Below, in pieces: positions 37,195 to 45,869 of a stretch of DNA of 64,000 nt. The notes beneath the pieces were generated by a model. It saw nothing but the letters and a program-made list of their open reading frames with translations, searched no databases and was not told where the DNA came from. The first letter of the stretch is position 1, and each line of letters begins with the position of its first letter. Made by a program: the position numbers and the translations under genes. The DNA comes from Halomonas sp. (GTDB lineage: Bacteria; Pseudomonadota; Gammaproteobacteria; Pseudomonadales; Halomonadaceae): contig NZ_REBQ01000103.1 in NCBI RefSeq assembly GCF_007692655.1, positions 1-64,000 on the forward strand. The letters run 5' to 3'.

Positions 37195-38130
37195 CTAACT
37201 CATACGCCAGCGACGCCACTGGCGTATTAACACGCCGTGCTTGGGTGAAAACAGCAGTGCGACAAAGAACCAGCTGGTAGCCACCAACACTATGGTGCCG
37301 CCAGAGGCCACATCCAGCACCACCGAAAGCCACAGACCTATCACCGCTGAGCTCACCCCAACGCTGACTGAAATCAGCATCATGGTTTTAAAACGGTCAG
37401 TGAGCAGGTGTGCGGTAGCCCCTGGGGTAATCAGCATCGCCACCACTAAAATGATACCGACGGTCTCTAAACTCGCCACGATGGTAAGCGTTAACAGCAA
37501 GATTAGTCCGTAGTGAATCACGCTGGTATTAAACCCCAGCGCCTGGGCCTGTTGGGGATCAAAAGCGTAAAGAAGCAGCGGCCGGTAAGCTAGCCACACC
37601 ACGAGCAGTGCAATCACACTGGCCACCAACGTCAATAGCAGCGCTGACTGCTGAACACCCAGCACGTTGCCAAACAGAATATGCATGAGATGGGTGCTTG
37701 AGGCGATTTTGCTGATAATCACGATGCCCAGCGCAAACGCCCCGGTAAACATGAGCCCCATCGCGGCATCGGATTTAATCCGCGTATGCCGCTCAATAGC
37801 GCCGATACCCACCGAGGTAAGCGCACCGGTAATAAAAGCCCCGATAAAAAATGGCCACCCCAGCAAATAGGCAATCGCCACCCCGGGTAGCACTGCGTGG
37901 GAGATCGCATCCCCTAGCAATGACCAGCGTTTCAGCACCACATAACAGGATAAAATACCGCAAATAGCGCCCACTAGTACCGACGTTAATAAGGCTCGCT
38001 GCATAAACGCGTATTGGAAGGCATCTGAAATGCTACCAGGCAAAATATTCACAATAACCATGAGAGCAGCGATCAGCCCACTCACCACGGCATCGCCGAA
38101 TAGGCCAAGTGCCACCATTAGTTCTGCCAC
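37195..38130 (-). CDS. Mn(II)/Fe(II)-type metal ABC transporter permease
   Basis: A 311-residue permease of the ABC-3 (ZnuB/MntB/SitD) family with about eight to nine helices. QRALLTSVLVGAICGILSCYVVLKRWSLLGDAISHAVLPG, then HILFGNVLGVQ and VAMLITPGATAHLLTDRF, are characteristic. It follows the ATPase gene by five bases. Manganese is the likely cargo because the cluster is divergent from mntR with an MntR-type box between. Confidence 0.92.
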   Translation of the reverse strand: MAELMVALGLFGDAVVSGLIAALMVIVNILPGSISDAFQYAFMQRALLTSVLVGAICGILSCYVVLKRWSLLGDAISHAVLPGVAIAYLLGWPFFIGAFITGALTSVGIGAIERHTRIKSDAAMGLMFTGAFALGIVIISKIASSTHLMHILFGNVLGVQQSALLLTLVASVIALLVVWLAYRPLLLYAFDPQQAQALGFNTSVIHYGLILLLTLTIVASLETVGIILVVAMLITPGATAHLLTDRFKTMMLISVSVGVSSAVIGLWLSVVLDVASGGTIVLVATSWFFVALLFSPKHGVLIRQWRRWRMS

Positions 38131-38135
38131 TTCAT

Positions 38136-38963
38136 TTACCCCTGAGCTGCCATATAGGAAGTTGCTTCAGCAACCTTCATATCATTTGCCGACTGTTCAA
38201 TAGAACTCACTGCAAGCTCGGCCAATTTGGCATCACTCAGCATGTCATTAGGCGTGCCCACACCACGAATAAACCGGTTGATTAACACCACGTGATCAAC
38301 ATGGCGACGAGCGCCGGGCATATCATGGGTCACCATAATCACCGTACGCCCCGCCTCGCGCTCACGGGCCAGCACATTTAAAATCAATCGCTCGCTGGGT
38401 GGATCTACCCCCGCCAATGGCTCATCAAGCAGTAAAATACTGGCCTGCTGGGCAAGCGCCCGGGCAAGTAACACACGCTTTTTCTGCCCGCCAGAGAGCG
38501 CGCCAATGGGTCGTTCAGCCAGCCCCAGCATATCTACCGCCTTTAGCGCTTCACGTACGGCCTCGGCATGGCGGGGAGCATACCAACGCGAAGGGAGTAG
38601 TCGCCGCCACAAGGGATCATGGCGCATATGCCCGTAGCGGCCACCCATAACGGTCTCCCACACCGAGACAGGGAAGTCCCATTCAATCGCTTCCCGCTGC
38701 GCCATATAGGCGATGTGCCCAGCTTTACGGTGAGCCGAGATCGGCTCACCAAATGCCCGCACGCTGCCACGCAGTGGCTTCATGCTGCCGGTAAGCACAT
38801 GGAAAAGCGTGGACTTACCCGCCCCATTCGGGCCCACGATGGCAGTCCACTTACCTGCTGGGAATTGCAAGTTAATGTCTTCAAGCACTGGGTGACGCTG
38901 ATAGGCGGCGTAGAGCCCTTTTATATCAACCGCCACCGAAGCATCGCCAAACGTCGTTGCCAT
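38136..38963 (-). CDS. Mn(II)-type metal ABC transporter ATPase
   Basis: The 275-residue ATP-hydrolysing subunit. Walker A is VGPNGAGKSTLF, the signature is LSGGQKKRVLLARALA, Walker B is ILLLDEPLAGVD, and the switch His is in MVTHD. EWDFPVSVWETVMGGRYGHM is typical of the MntA/SitB branch. The ATG is six bases after the binding-protein stop, so the three genes (binding protein, ATPase, permease) form one operon. Confidence 0.93.
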   Translation of the reverse strand: MATTFGDASVAVDIKGLYAAYQRHPVLEDINLQFPAGKWTAIVGPNGAGKSTLFHVLTGSMKPLRGSVRAFGEPISAHRKAGHIAYMAQREAIEWDFPVSVWETVMGGRYGHMRHDPLWRRLLPSRWYAPRHAEAVREALKAVDMLGLAERPIGALSGGQKKRVLLARALAQQASILLLDEPLAGVDPPSERLILNVLAREREAGRTVIMVTHDMPGARRHVDHVVLINRFIRGVGTPNDMLSDAKLAELAVSSIEQSANDMKVAEATSYMAAQG

Positions 38964-38969
38964 GATTGT

Positions 38970-39878
38970 TTACTCAGTTGCCAACGTTTGGCGTAATAGC
39001 TCAACGTTGTAGCGCATCATACTGAAATAATCGCCTGCTTCGCCATTGGGCTCACTCAGTGAGTCAACATAGAGCGGCCCTGCCACGTCCAGGCCCGTAT
39101 CACGAGCCAAGCTGGTCACATGGCGATCGGAAATGGTGCTCTCCCAAAAAAGGGCCGGCGGCTGAAGCTCTTCAATCTTATCGACGATACGCATCAGCTG
39201 GCGAGGGGAGCCCTCGGTTTCCGCATTGGTACCCCAAATGCCATCGTGCTCAAAATTATAGGCATCAGCAAAATACAAAAAAGCGGCTTCGCTACTAAAC
39301 AGGACACGCCGCTCGTCTGGGATTGCCTCTAAACGCTCTTGCAGTTCAACATGCAGCGCATGTAGCTCGTCTTTCAGGGCGTCAGCTCGTAGCTGCACCT
39401 CTTCAGCACGCTGAGGCAGCAAATGCTCCAGCTCATTGGCGATGACTTGCACATAGGCCGAAACGGCGCGTGGATCCATCCATAGATGAGGGTCTGTATC
39501 GCCCTCCATTTCGCCAATCATAATTTGCTGGGTGGGATACTTGGACTTTTCAGCGATCGCAATGACAGGGGTTCTGTCCACAACCGTAGACTCAACTTGG
39601 TGCATCCACTGCTCTAACTGATAACCGTTGTAGAAAACCACGTCAGCGTCTTCCAGGGTGGCGAAATTCCCCGGCGTTAGCTCCCACTCGTGGACTTCAG
39701 CACCAACGGGAGTCAATACTGAAACGTTAGCGTCTTCACCTGCTACGCGAGCCACAATGTCGCCAAGCACAGAGAAAGTGACGGCAACATTTAAAGTATC
39801 TTCCGCCTCAGCATTCGCCATTGCGGCGCTCAGCCACAGCGGCAGACTCACGACCATGCAAAGATTACGCTTGTTCAT
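38970..39878 (-). CDS. Mn(II)-type metal ABC transporter substrate-binding protein
   Basis: A 302-residue periplasmic cluster A-I protein with signal peptide (cleavage near ANA-EAE). The four likely metal ligands are His in AEVHEWELTP, His in DPHLWMDPRA, Glu in SSEAAFLYFADAY and Asp in STISDRHV. The His-His-Glu-Asp set fits Mn/Fe-binding SitA/PsaA/MntC rather than zinc ZnuA with its His-rich loop, which is absent here. First gene of the operon, facing mntR. Confidence 0.92.
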   Translation of the reverse strand: MNKRNLCMVVSLPLWLSAAMANAEAEDTLNVAVTFSVLGDIVARVAGEDANVSVLTPVGAEVHEWELTPGNFATLEDADVVFYNGYQLEQWMHQVESTVVDRTPVIAIAEKSKYPTQQIMIGEMEGDTDPHLWMDPRAVSAYVQVIANELEHLLPQRAEEVQLRADALKDELHALHVELQERLEAIPDERRVLFSSEAAFLYFADAYNFEHDGIWGTNAETEGSPRQLMRIVDKIEELQPPALFWESTISDRHVTSLARDTGLDVAGPLYVDSLSEPNGEAGDYFSMMRYNVELLRQTLATE

Positions 39879-39949
39879 TTCCTGAATCCCCCGTTTTAAG
39901 TGTTTTGATGAGTAAACTGTAGCCCAATAAGAATGCTTTATGCAAATAG

Positions 39950-39965
39950 TTTAGCCTTGGCTAAC
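39950..39965. promoter_or_regulatory. Predicted MntR operator between the Mn transporter and mntR
   Basis: TTAGCC-TT-GGCTAA (39951-39964) is a palindrome. Its reverse strand TAGCCAAGGCTA differs by one base from the core TAGCAAAGGCTA of E. coli MntR boxes as I recall them. It lies about 75 bases from the transporter start and 100 from the mntR start, suitable for repression of the transporter with Mn. Confidence 0.75.
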
Positions 39966-40065
39966 AATGTTGCGCAAAAATGCGCTACTATTCCAAGGGC
40001 TATATCAAATACTATCTCAAGTACTATCCAATGATTATTACCACTATCTCCGATATAATTTGCCA

Positions 40066-40542
40066 ATGACTGATTCTAATTCGCACGCTTCATCATCCGC
40101 CCCAAGCATTCCTGGCGATGCCCTGCCTCCCGTGGAGCAGCATGCTCAGCAATATGCAACGGTGCGAAACGCCCATGAAACTGAACTAATAGAAGACTAC
40201 GTTGAGCTGATTGGCGATCTCTTAATGCATCGCGGCGAAGCGCGGGCAGCGGATATTGCCTCCCGCATGGCGGTCAGCCAAGCCACCGTGTCAAAAATGA
40301 TTCGGCGCCTAAATGAGCTGGAGCTGGTGACAAGCAAGCCTTACCGCTCACTGTTTCTGACCGAAGCAGGCAAAAAAATGGCTGAAACCTCCCGTGCCCG
40401 CCACGATATTGTGCTGCACTTTTTGCGCGCATTGGGGGTTACGGATGCGACGGCACGTATTGATGCAGAAGGCATGGAGCACCACGTTAGCGATGAAACA
40501 CTCGCTATCATGCAGCGCTTTACTGAACAGCATCAGAAGTAA
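40066..40542 (+). CDS. mntR: Manganese-responsive transcriptional regulator MntR
   Basis: A 158-residue DtxR/MntR-type repressor close to E. coli MntR. After a polar N-terminal extension come NAHETELIEDYVELIGDLL, the winged helix-turn-helix (ADIASRMAVSQATVSKMIRRL) and the metal/dimer part ending in IDAEGMEHHVSDETLAIM, where the Glu-x-x-x-His pattern matches MntR. I chose ATG 40066 because the protein then aligns with the family. The ribosome site is weak; an earlier in-frame start (39967) would add 33 residues without family support. Confidence 0.92.
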   Translation: MTDSNSHASSSAPSIPGDALPPVEQHAQQYATVRNAHETELIEDYVELIGDLLMHRGEARAADIASRMAVSQATVSKMIRRLNELELVTSKPYRSLFLTEAGKKMAETSRARHDIVLHFLRALGVTDATARIDAEGMEHHVSDETLAIMQRFTEQHQK

Positions 40543-40576
40543 GCGCGTGAGTATCAAAGTAAGCGGGCCACTTCCC

Positions 40577-41272
40577 TCAGCGGCGATAGGATCGCAAGTG
40601 GTTAACCTGCGTAATTGCTCCGTTCCAAATCATTTCCAAATGCGTTGTCTGCACAATCTCCGCGACGCTGCGGGGTGTCATTAGGGCCCAGCAGAGCGCG
40701 CCTTGATAACGCACCGAGTGATAGCGCAGGCCTTCTTGATGGCGACGAACATCTGCACCAAATGGCTGTGATACAGAGTAGTCTTCAGGGTTATAAATAG
40801 CGTGCGTTACGGGTAAAGCACTTGCTTCGGCAAAGTCACCTTCATCGAAAACACCTCTCAAACCGCGAAAGACAAATCGCTCGTAGTGCAAACCAGGCAC
40901 ATTCTGCCAATATGCCTGTTGGTGGTACTTCACCTCGGCGATAGCCGTTTCAAGCGTATCGGCAAAGTAGAGTACGCCAAAACTTCCATCGCTAAAGCGC
41001 GAACCCTGCGGATTAATGTGAGTAAATGGCGCCGCTGCATAAGAGCAGCCACGAATTCCGAACGGAATGTGTTCTCTTGGTAGCAATGCCAAGTTGCCAA
41101 GCTCATTTAGTAACCGCGGATTCGTTAATGCCTGCAAAGCGTGCAGGGCAGCAAACTCCTCCTCGCTTGCCACATCATCAAACAGGCCAATGGGCGGAAA
41201 TTTACTGTTCACAAGACGATAGCCGGTGACCTCCTTCCCTGGCAGCGTTTGCAAATCAGCGGCGCTTACCAT
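40577..41272 (-). CDS. RES-domain toxin of a Res-Xre pair
   Basis: A 231-residue RES-domain protein. Known Res toxins degrade NAD+ and stop growth. TGYRLVNSKFPP (conserved Arg), GVLYFADTLETAIAEVKYH (Tyr and Glu) and the C-terminal HSVRYQGALCWALM fit the RES fold, where Arg, Tyr and Glu line the NAD site. It is longer than the usual 150-160 residues through N-terminal and middle insertions. The start overlaps the upstream antitoxin stop by seven bases, as expected for a coupled toxin-antitoxin operon. Confidence 0.88.
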   Translation of the reverse strand: MVSAADLQTLPGKEVTGYRLVNSKFPPIGLFDDVASEEEFAALHALQALTNPRLLNELGNLALLPREHIPFGIRGCSYAAAPFTHINPQGSRFSDGSFGVLYFADTLETAIAEVKYHQQAYWQNVPGLHYERFVFRGLRGVFDEGDFAEASALPVTHAIYNPEDYSVSQPFGADVRRHQEGLRYHSVRYQGALCWALMTPRSVAEIVQTTHLEMIWNGAITQVNHLRSYRR

Positions 41273-41664
41273 TGGCTTCCCCGCAGGCTGTCGATGCGCT
41301 TAAAGGTTTCATAGAGCGCCGCGAAATCACCTGAGCCCATCACCTCCAGCGGTGTTCGACCATTAAAATAGGGATTGTGGTTGACCAGATTTACAAACCC
41401 GTAAAGATTTTCAGGGTTTTCAAACATCATTCGCAGCGCTGCGTGAATATTTAGCAAATAGCTGATTCGGGTAAGCTGGTCGCTATCAAGCTTAATTTCC
41501 GTAAGGTCGCCGCGTCTGGCACGGGCGTAAGTGCTATGGGAAACCCGCAAAATTGCCTCACCCTGCTCACCAGACGCTCGCCATTTATCCAGAATGCGCA
41601 CCGCTGCTTTTAACCCTGCAGCAGCTGCTGCTCTATTTTGAGAGATATTGTGTGCCGTTTGCAT
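41266..41664 (-). CDS. Xre/MbcA/ParS-type antitoxin of the Res-Xre pair
   Basis: A 132-residue protein with an N-terminal Xre-like helix-turn-helix (AAVRILDKWRASGEQGEAILRVSHSTY region) and the C-terminal MbcA/ParS toxin-binding domain (LLNIHAALRMMFENPENLYGFVN and NPYFNGRTPLEVM). It binds and neutralises the RES toxin and probably represses its own promoter. Upstream is A/T-rich sequence facing the RpiR gene. Confidence 0.88.
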   Translation of the reverse strand: MQTAHNISQNRAAAAAGLKAAVRILDKWRASGEQGEAILRVSHSTYARARRGDLTEIKLDSDQLTRISYLLNIHAALRMMFENPENLYGFVNLVNHNPYFNGRTPLEVMGSGDFAALYETFKRIDSLRGSQW

Positions 41665-41788
41665 AGCGACTCCTCACCACCTGCCTGTAAATACTATTTT
41701 ATATAAAAAGTATCTGCAAATATAGAGCGTGTGTTTTTATAGAAGCTATGTTTTGTTGCCCTATTCGCCACCAGCGGTCATTATTTAT

Positions 41789-41802
41789 GAAACTGCAGTT
41801 TC
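41789..41802. promoter_or_regulatory. Predicted RpiR operator upstream of its own gene
   Basis: GAAACTGCAGTTTC is a perfect 14-base palindrome ending 10 bases before the regulator start. The same palindrome with one central change recurs at 42800-42813 in front of the TRAP operon. Confidence 0.75.
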
Positions 41803-41812
41803 AGGAGAACCA

Positions 41813-42661
41813 ATGTCGCCGCTCAACAAGGAACGCTCATTTCTAACCCGCGTGCGCAGTGCACTGCCGACACTCCACCCTGCTGAACGGCGGTTGGGCG
41901 AATTCGTCTGCGACTTTCCTGGAGAATTGGCCAGTTACGACGCCCAAGAGCTAGCTAAATTCGCCCATGTATCTAAAGCAACTGTTTCACGGTTTGTACG
42001 GCGGCTAGGCTATGACAGCTATGAAGCAGCACGTAAACATGCCCGGGAAGAGCAAGCCACCGGCTCAAGACTGTTTCTACCCTCAACGGATCTGCGCGAC
42101 GAGGAGCACTCCCTTGCCAGCAATTTAGAACAGGGGAAAGCGAATCTAGACCGGACGTTTGCCGCCATTACCCAGGCGGAGGTCGATGATGTCGCCCAGG
42201 CAATTCTTAGCGCCCGGAAAACATGGGTGATTGGTTTTCGGGCTAGCCATCCCTTCGCTGATTATTTGCGCTGGCAGTTAACCCAGGTGGTAGAGCAGGT
42301 CACTAGCCTGCCAGGCGGCGGTGAAACCCTCGGGGAGCAGCTGGTCAATTTCACCCAGGATGACTGTGTGATTATTTTTGGTCTGCGTCGCCGCGTGGCA
42401 GTGAATGAGCAATTGCTTGCTCATGCCAAAGAGTGTGGCACCAAGCTTCTCTATATTACTGATGAAGGATTGACCACTGAGCCTAGCGCCACTTGGCATT
42501 TCCGCTGCCACACCCTAGCAACAGGGCCGCTATTCAACCATACCGCTGTGATGGCGCTCTGCCACTTACTCGTTATGCGTACCATTGAATTAGCAGGCGA
42601 CGCCTCACGCTCTCGTTTGCGGCGAATTGAAACCCTCAACGATCAATTTGAAGAACTTTAA
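41813..42661 (+). CDS. MurR/RpiR family transcriptional regulator
   Basis: A 282-residue regulator. The N-terminal HTH_6 domain (about 1-80) contains AQELAKFAHVSKATVSRFVRRLGYDSYEAARK. The C-terminal SIS domain (about 120-260) usually senses a phosphorylated sugar or similar ligand. ATG 41813 has AGGAG upstream; the 28 codons before it cross the operator and are unlikely to be coding. It lies directly upstream of a TRAP transporter and racemase-like gene, and a shared palindrome suggests it controls them and itself. Confidence 0.9.
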   Translation: MSPLNKERSFLTRVRSALPTLHPAERRLGEFVCDFPGELASYDAQELAKFAHVSKATVSRFVRRLGYDSYEAARKHAREEQATGSRLFLPSTDLRDEEHSLASNLEQGKANLDRTFAAITQAEVDDVAQAILSARKTWVIGFRASHPFADYLRWQLTQVVEQVTSLPGGGETLGEQLVNFTQDDCVIIFGLRRRVAVNEQLLAHAKECGTKLLYITDEGLTTEPSATWHFRCHTLATGPLFNHTAVMALCHLLVMRTIELAGDASRSRLRRIETLNDQFEEL

Positions 42662-42799
42662 ATGTAACGATTGCGTCGGCAGCTTCAAGCACCCAAATAG
42701 CGCATAACATCAGCGCCACGCACTATCAGTGTGCACTTTGCAAACCCAACACATGCCAGGCCAGCGTTTATTTAAAAGCCAATCAGTTGATTTTGATAT

Positions 42800-42813
42800 G
42801 AAACTGTAGTTTC
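42800..42813. promoter_or_regulatory. Predicted RpiR operator of the TRAP operon
   Basis: GAAACTGTAGTTTC matches the palindrome at 41789-41802 at 13 of 14 positions and lies 130 bases before the TRAP binding-protein gene. The rest of this 281-base gap holds no further feature I can support. Confidence 0.75.
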
Positions 42814-42942
42814 TTGTTACACATGGCATGAAATATGGATCTACATAATAGCCGTTTTGAAAAAATCAGCGGTACAACGACATCCATGTCCCACCACCAC
42901 GCATAGCCCTACTACCGTGGTAAAACGCAATAGGAAACCATC

Positions 42943-43980
42943 ATGTTAAAGCGCACCGCACTAATAACCGCTATCTCAGCAGCCCTCTTGGTACCTAACG
43001 CACAGGCTGAGACCATCTCGCTTAAAGTACTTGGCCAGCCCGCTGGTTCAGGGCTCATCGCACAAAATAAAGAGCAGCCTTTTTTTGAAGCGCTTGCTGA
43101 ACATAGCGGTTTAGATGTTGCCGTTCAGTATATTCCTGTTGATGTGGCCGGCATTCCTGATACCGACGGCCTGCGCGTGCTGAACTCTGGGCTCTTTGAC
43201 ATCGTGTCGCTACGTGGCCCCCAGGTGAGTCGTGATGAACCTTCAATCCTAGGCTTGGATTTAATCGGCCTTAATACCAGCTTTGAAGCTGGCCGTAATA
43301 ACGTGGCGGCCTTCTATGATTACGTTGACTCACGCCTCCAGGAGCGCTTTAACGCAAAACTCCTGGGAACCTGGCCCGCAGGCCCTCAGGTCATTTTTTG
43401 CAGTGATGACATTACTGGATTAGAGGACCTTCAAGGTCTACGCGTACGTGTAGGCGACCAGAGTGCCGCTAATTTCGTAGGTGAATTGGGCGCAACCGGC
43501 ATATCGATGCCCTTTGGTGACGTGCAACAAGCGCTTTCACGTGGCGTCGTGGATTGCGCCATCACTGGCCCGGCCTCTGCCAACTCAGGTGGTTGGCCTG
43601 AAGCCACCAGCACAGTGCTGCCCATTGCCCTGCAATTAGCGATCAATGGTTATGCCATCAATATGAATACCTGGAATCGTTTATCTGCCGAACAACAGAC
43701 CCAGTTAGAAGAGGCTATTGCCACCCTCAGTGACGATATCTGGGAGTACTCCGAAGAACTATATGAAGACGCGATGCGCTGTAATGCCGGCGAATCACCC
43801 TGCGAGTTCGGTAACTCTTACTCGCTTAATGAGGTGCCCGTCTCGGAAGCAGATTTAGCTACGGTCACGGCCGCGCTAGAAGAAGTGTCGCTCCCCACGT
43901 GGGCCCGCCAGTGCAACGCCGCAGCGGCTGACTGCGAAGCGACTTGGCGCGAAACCGTTGGCGCTCAGTTAGGCCTATAA
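42943..43980 (+). CDS. TRAP transporter substrate-binding protein (DctP family)
   Basis: A 345-residue periplasmic protein with signal peptide (cleavage near AQA-ETI). It has the DctP fold; LQGLRVRVGDQSAANFVGELGATGISMPFGDVQQALSRGVVDCAITGP carries the Arg that typically binds a substrate carboxylate (LRVRV) and the hallmark downstream motif. Four C-terminal Cys (RCNAGESPCEF, QCNAAAADCEA) may form disulfides, which is unusual. First gene of a TRAP-racemase operon behind a predicted RpiR operator. Confidence 0.9.
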   Translation: MLKRTALITAISAALLVPNAQAETISLKVLGQPAGSGLIAQNKEQPFFEALAEHSGLDVAVQYIPVDVAGIPDTDGLRVLNSGLFDIVSLRGPQVSRDEPSILGLDLIGLNTSFEAGRNNVAAFYDYVDSRLQERFNAKLLGTWPAGPQVIFCSDDITGLEDLQGLRVRVGDQSAANFVGELGATGISMPFGDVQQALSRGVVDCAITGPASANSGGWPEATSTVLPIALQLAINGYAINMNTWNRLSAEQQTQLEEAIATLSDDIWEYSEELYEDAMRCNAGESPCEFGNSYSLNEVPVSEADLATVTAALEEVSLPTWARQCNAAAADCEATWRETVGAQLGL

Positions 43981-43998
43981 GGCGCCAGGAGAGTAAAA

Positions 43999-44568
43999 AT
44001 GACGATTTACGCCCGCATCCTTGGAATCATTTTCGGCATTCTGATGCTACTGCTTGCCGTGTTGATCACCTTTGAAACGCTTATCCGTAAGTTCTTTTCG
44101 CTGTCCCTTGGAGGAGTGGATGAGTTAGGTGGCTACGCGATTGCCATTGCCGCACCGCTAGCCTTCTGCGTTGCCATGGTTGAGCAGTCGCATATTCGTA
44201 TCAATTTGCTACATATGCGCCTTCCCACCACTGCCCAAGCAGTTCTCAATGCGCTGGCAGCTCTTTCAATGGGGCTTCTAGCGGCATTTTTACTCTACTT
44301 CACGGTGCAAACCGTTCTGGATACGCGCATGTACCGCTCCATCGCCCAAACCCCCTGGGCGACCCCGCTGATCTATCCGCAGGCTGTCTGGCTGGTCGCG
44401 ATGACAGCGTTTAGCCTGGCGGCAGCCCTGCTTTCCGTCAAAGCGATACTGCTGCTACTAAAGCGCGACTGGAAAACACTCAATCGCCAGTTCGGGCCTA
44501 GTTCAGCAACAGATGAACTAGAGGCAGAGCTTGCCGATTTAGAACACCGCGAAGGAGGCAAGCTATGA
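43999..44568 (+). CDS. TRAP transporter small permease (DctQ family)
   Basis: A 189-residue membrane subunit with four helices. ETLIRKFFSLSLGGVDELGGYAIAIAAPLAFCVAMVEQSHIRIN is the DctQ signature. The C-terminal tail is charged (TDELEAELADLEHREGG). The start has AGGAGAG upstream, and its stop overlaps the large permease start (ATGA). Confidence 0.9.
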   Translation: MTIYARILGIIFGILMLLLAVLITFETLIRKFFSLSLGGVDELGGYAIAIAAPLAFCVAMVEQSHIRINLLHMRLPTTAQAVLNALAALSMGLLAAFLLYFTVQTVLDTRMYRSIAQTPWATPLIYPQAVWLVAMTAFSLAAALLSVKAILLLLKRDWKTLNRQFGPSSATDELEAELADLEHREGGKL

Positions 44569-45869
44569 GCATTCCACTGATTATTGCAGCATTTTTAGTC
44601 ATGTTGACGCTTATGCTTTTAAGCTTGCCGGTGGCAGTGGCGATCCTGTTTGTAGGCGTGTTGGGCGGCTATCTGATGTATGGCGCGCCTCTTGTGGACA
44701 TGATGGGCGGCGTGGTGTGGAGCAGCTTAAACAGCCCATCCATGTTAGCCATACCGTTATTTATGCTGCTGGGTGAGCTGCTGTTAAGGGGCGGCATTGC
44801 GGATCGTATGTATGCCGCCCTAGCGGTTTGGTTCAATAAGCTTCCCGGAGGCTTGCTACATACCAATATCGCCACCTGCACGCTATTTTCGGCAACCTCA
44901 GGTTCATCGGTGGCCACCGCTGCTACGGTAGGCACTATTGCACTGCCGGCGCTTCAACAGTATCGCTATCCCATCCGCCCCTCCCTGGGCTCTTTAGCGG
45001 CGGGTGGCACACTGGGAATACTGATTCCTCCCAGCATTAATCTGTTGGTATATGGCCAATTAGCCAATACGTCGGTTAGCCAGCTGTTCGCAGCAGGTTT
45101 AGTGCCCGGCATTACGCTAGCGCTACTGTTCTCTCTTTACCTATTTATTGCCCACGGCAAAGCAGGCAACGCATCGTTGGTAGAGGTCGACGTTTCCTTA
45201 AAAGAGAAACTCGCACTCTCCAAGCATCTGATTCCTCCGGTGGTCATTTTTGGTGTGGTCATGGGGAGCATTTACGGTGGTTTGGCCACCCCCACGGAGT
45301 CAGCCGCCATTGGGGTAGTGATCGCGTTAGCGTTTATTATTACCGGCGGCAAAATGAGCGTTGATCTACTCATTCACTGCTCGCTTCAGGCAGCTAAAAC
45401 CTCGGGCATGGTCATCATTGTGTTGATGTGCGCCTTGCTGCTCAATGTCACCATTTCAATGCTAGGGGTTACCCAAGCGCTTACCCAGTGGGTCGCCTCG
45501 TTTGGCCTTACTGCTGTTGGCCTGCTTCTCGTTTTACTGGTGTTTTACGTGATACTCGGCACCTTCATGGATGCGATGTCGATGCTGGTACTCACCGTGC
45601 CCATTACGGTGCCAATGGTCATGGCCGTGGGCATTGACCCTATCTGGTTTGGGATTTTTATCGTATTGATGTGCGAAATAGCACTCATCACACCGCCGGT
45701 AGGCATGAACCTGTTTGTGGTTCAGGGGGTGCGTAAAGACGGCGGCAGCTTTAATGACGTCATCTGGGGATCCATGCCCTTTGTTGCCATTATGGCGTTG
45801 TTTACCCTGGCGATTATGATATGGCCAAGCATAGTGATGTGGCTCCCCGACCTGCTGGCGGGGCGCTAA
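44565..45869 (+). CDS. TRAP transporter large permease (DctM family)
   Basis: The 434-residue membrane subunit that forms the Na+-driven translocation path, with about 12 helices. FMLLGELLLRGGIADRM, FSATSGSSVATAATVGTIALPAL and GILIPPSINLLVYG are typical of DctM/SiaM, including the scoop-motif serines. It is coupled upstream to DctQ by ATGA and downstream to the racemase-like gene by TAATG. Confidence 0.92.
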   Translation: MSIPLIIAAFLVMLTLMLLSLPVAVAILFVGVLGGYLMYGAPLVDMMGGVVWSSLNSPSMLAIPLFMLLGELLLRGGIADRMYAALAVWFNKLPGGLLHTNIATCTLFSATSGSSVATAATVGTIALPALQQYRYPIRPSLGSLAAGGTLGILIPPSINLLVYGQLANTSVSQLFAAGLVPGITLALLFSLYLFIAHGKAGNASLVEVDVSLKEKLALSKHLIPPVVIFGVVMGSIYGGLATPTESAAIGVVIALAFIITGGKMSVDLLIHCSLQAAKTSGMVIIVLMCALLLNVTISMLGVTQALTQWVASFGLTAVGLLLVLLVFYVILGTFMDAMSMLVLTVPITVPMVMAVGIDPIWFGIFIVLMCEIALITPPVGMNLFVVQGVRKDGGSFNDVIWGSMPFVAIMALFTLAIMIWPSIVMWLPDLLAGR

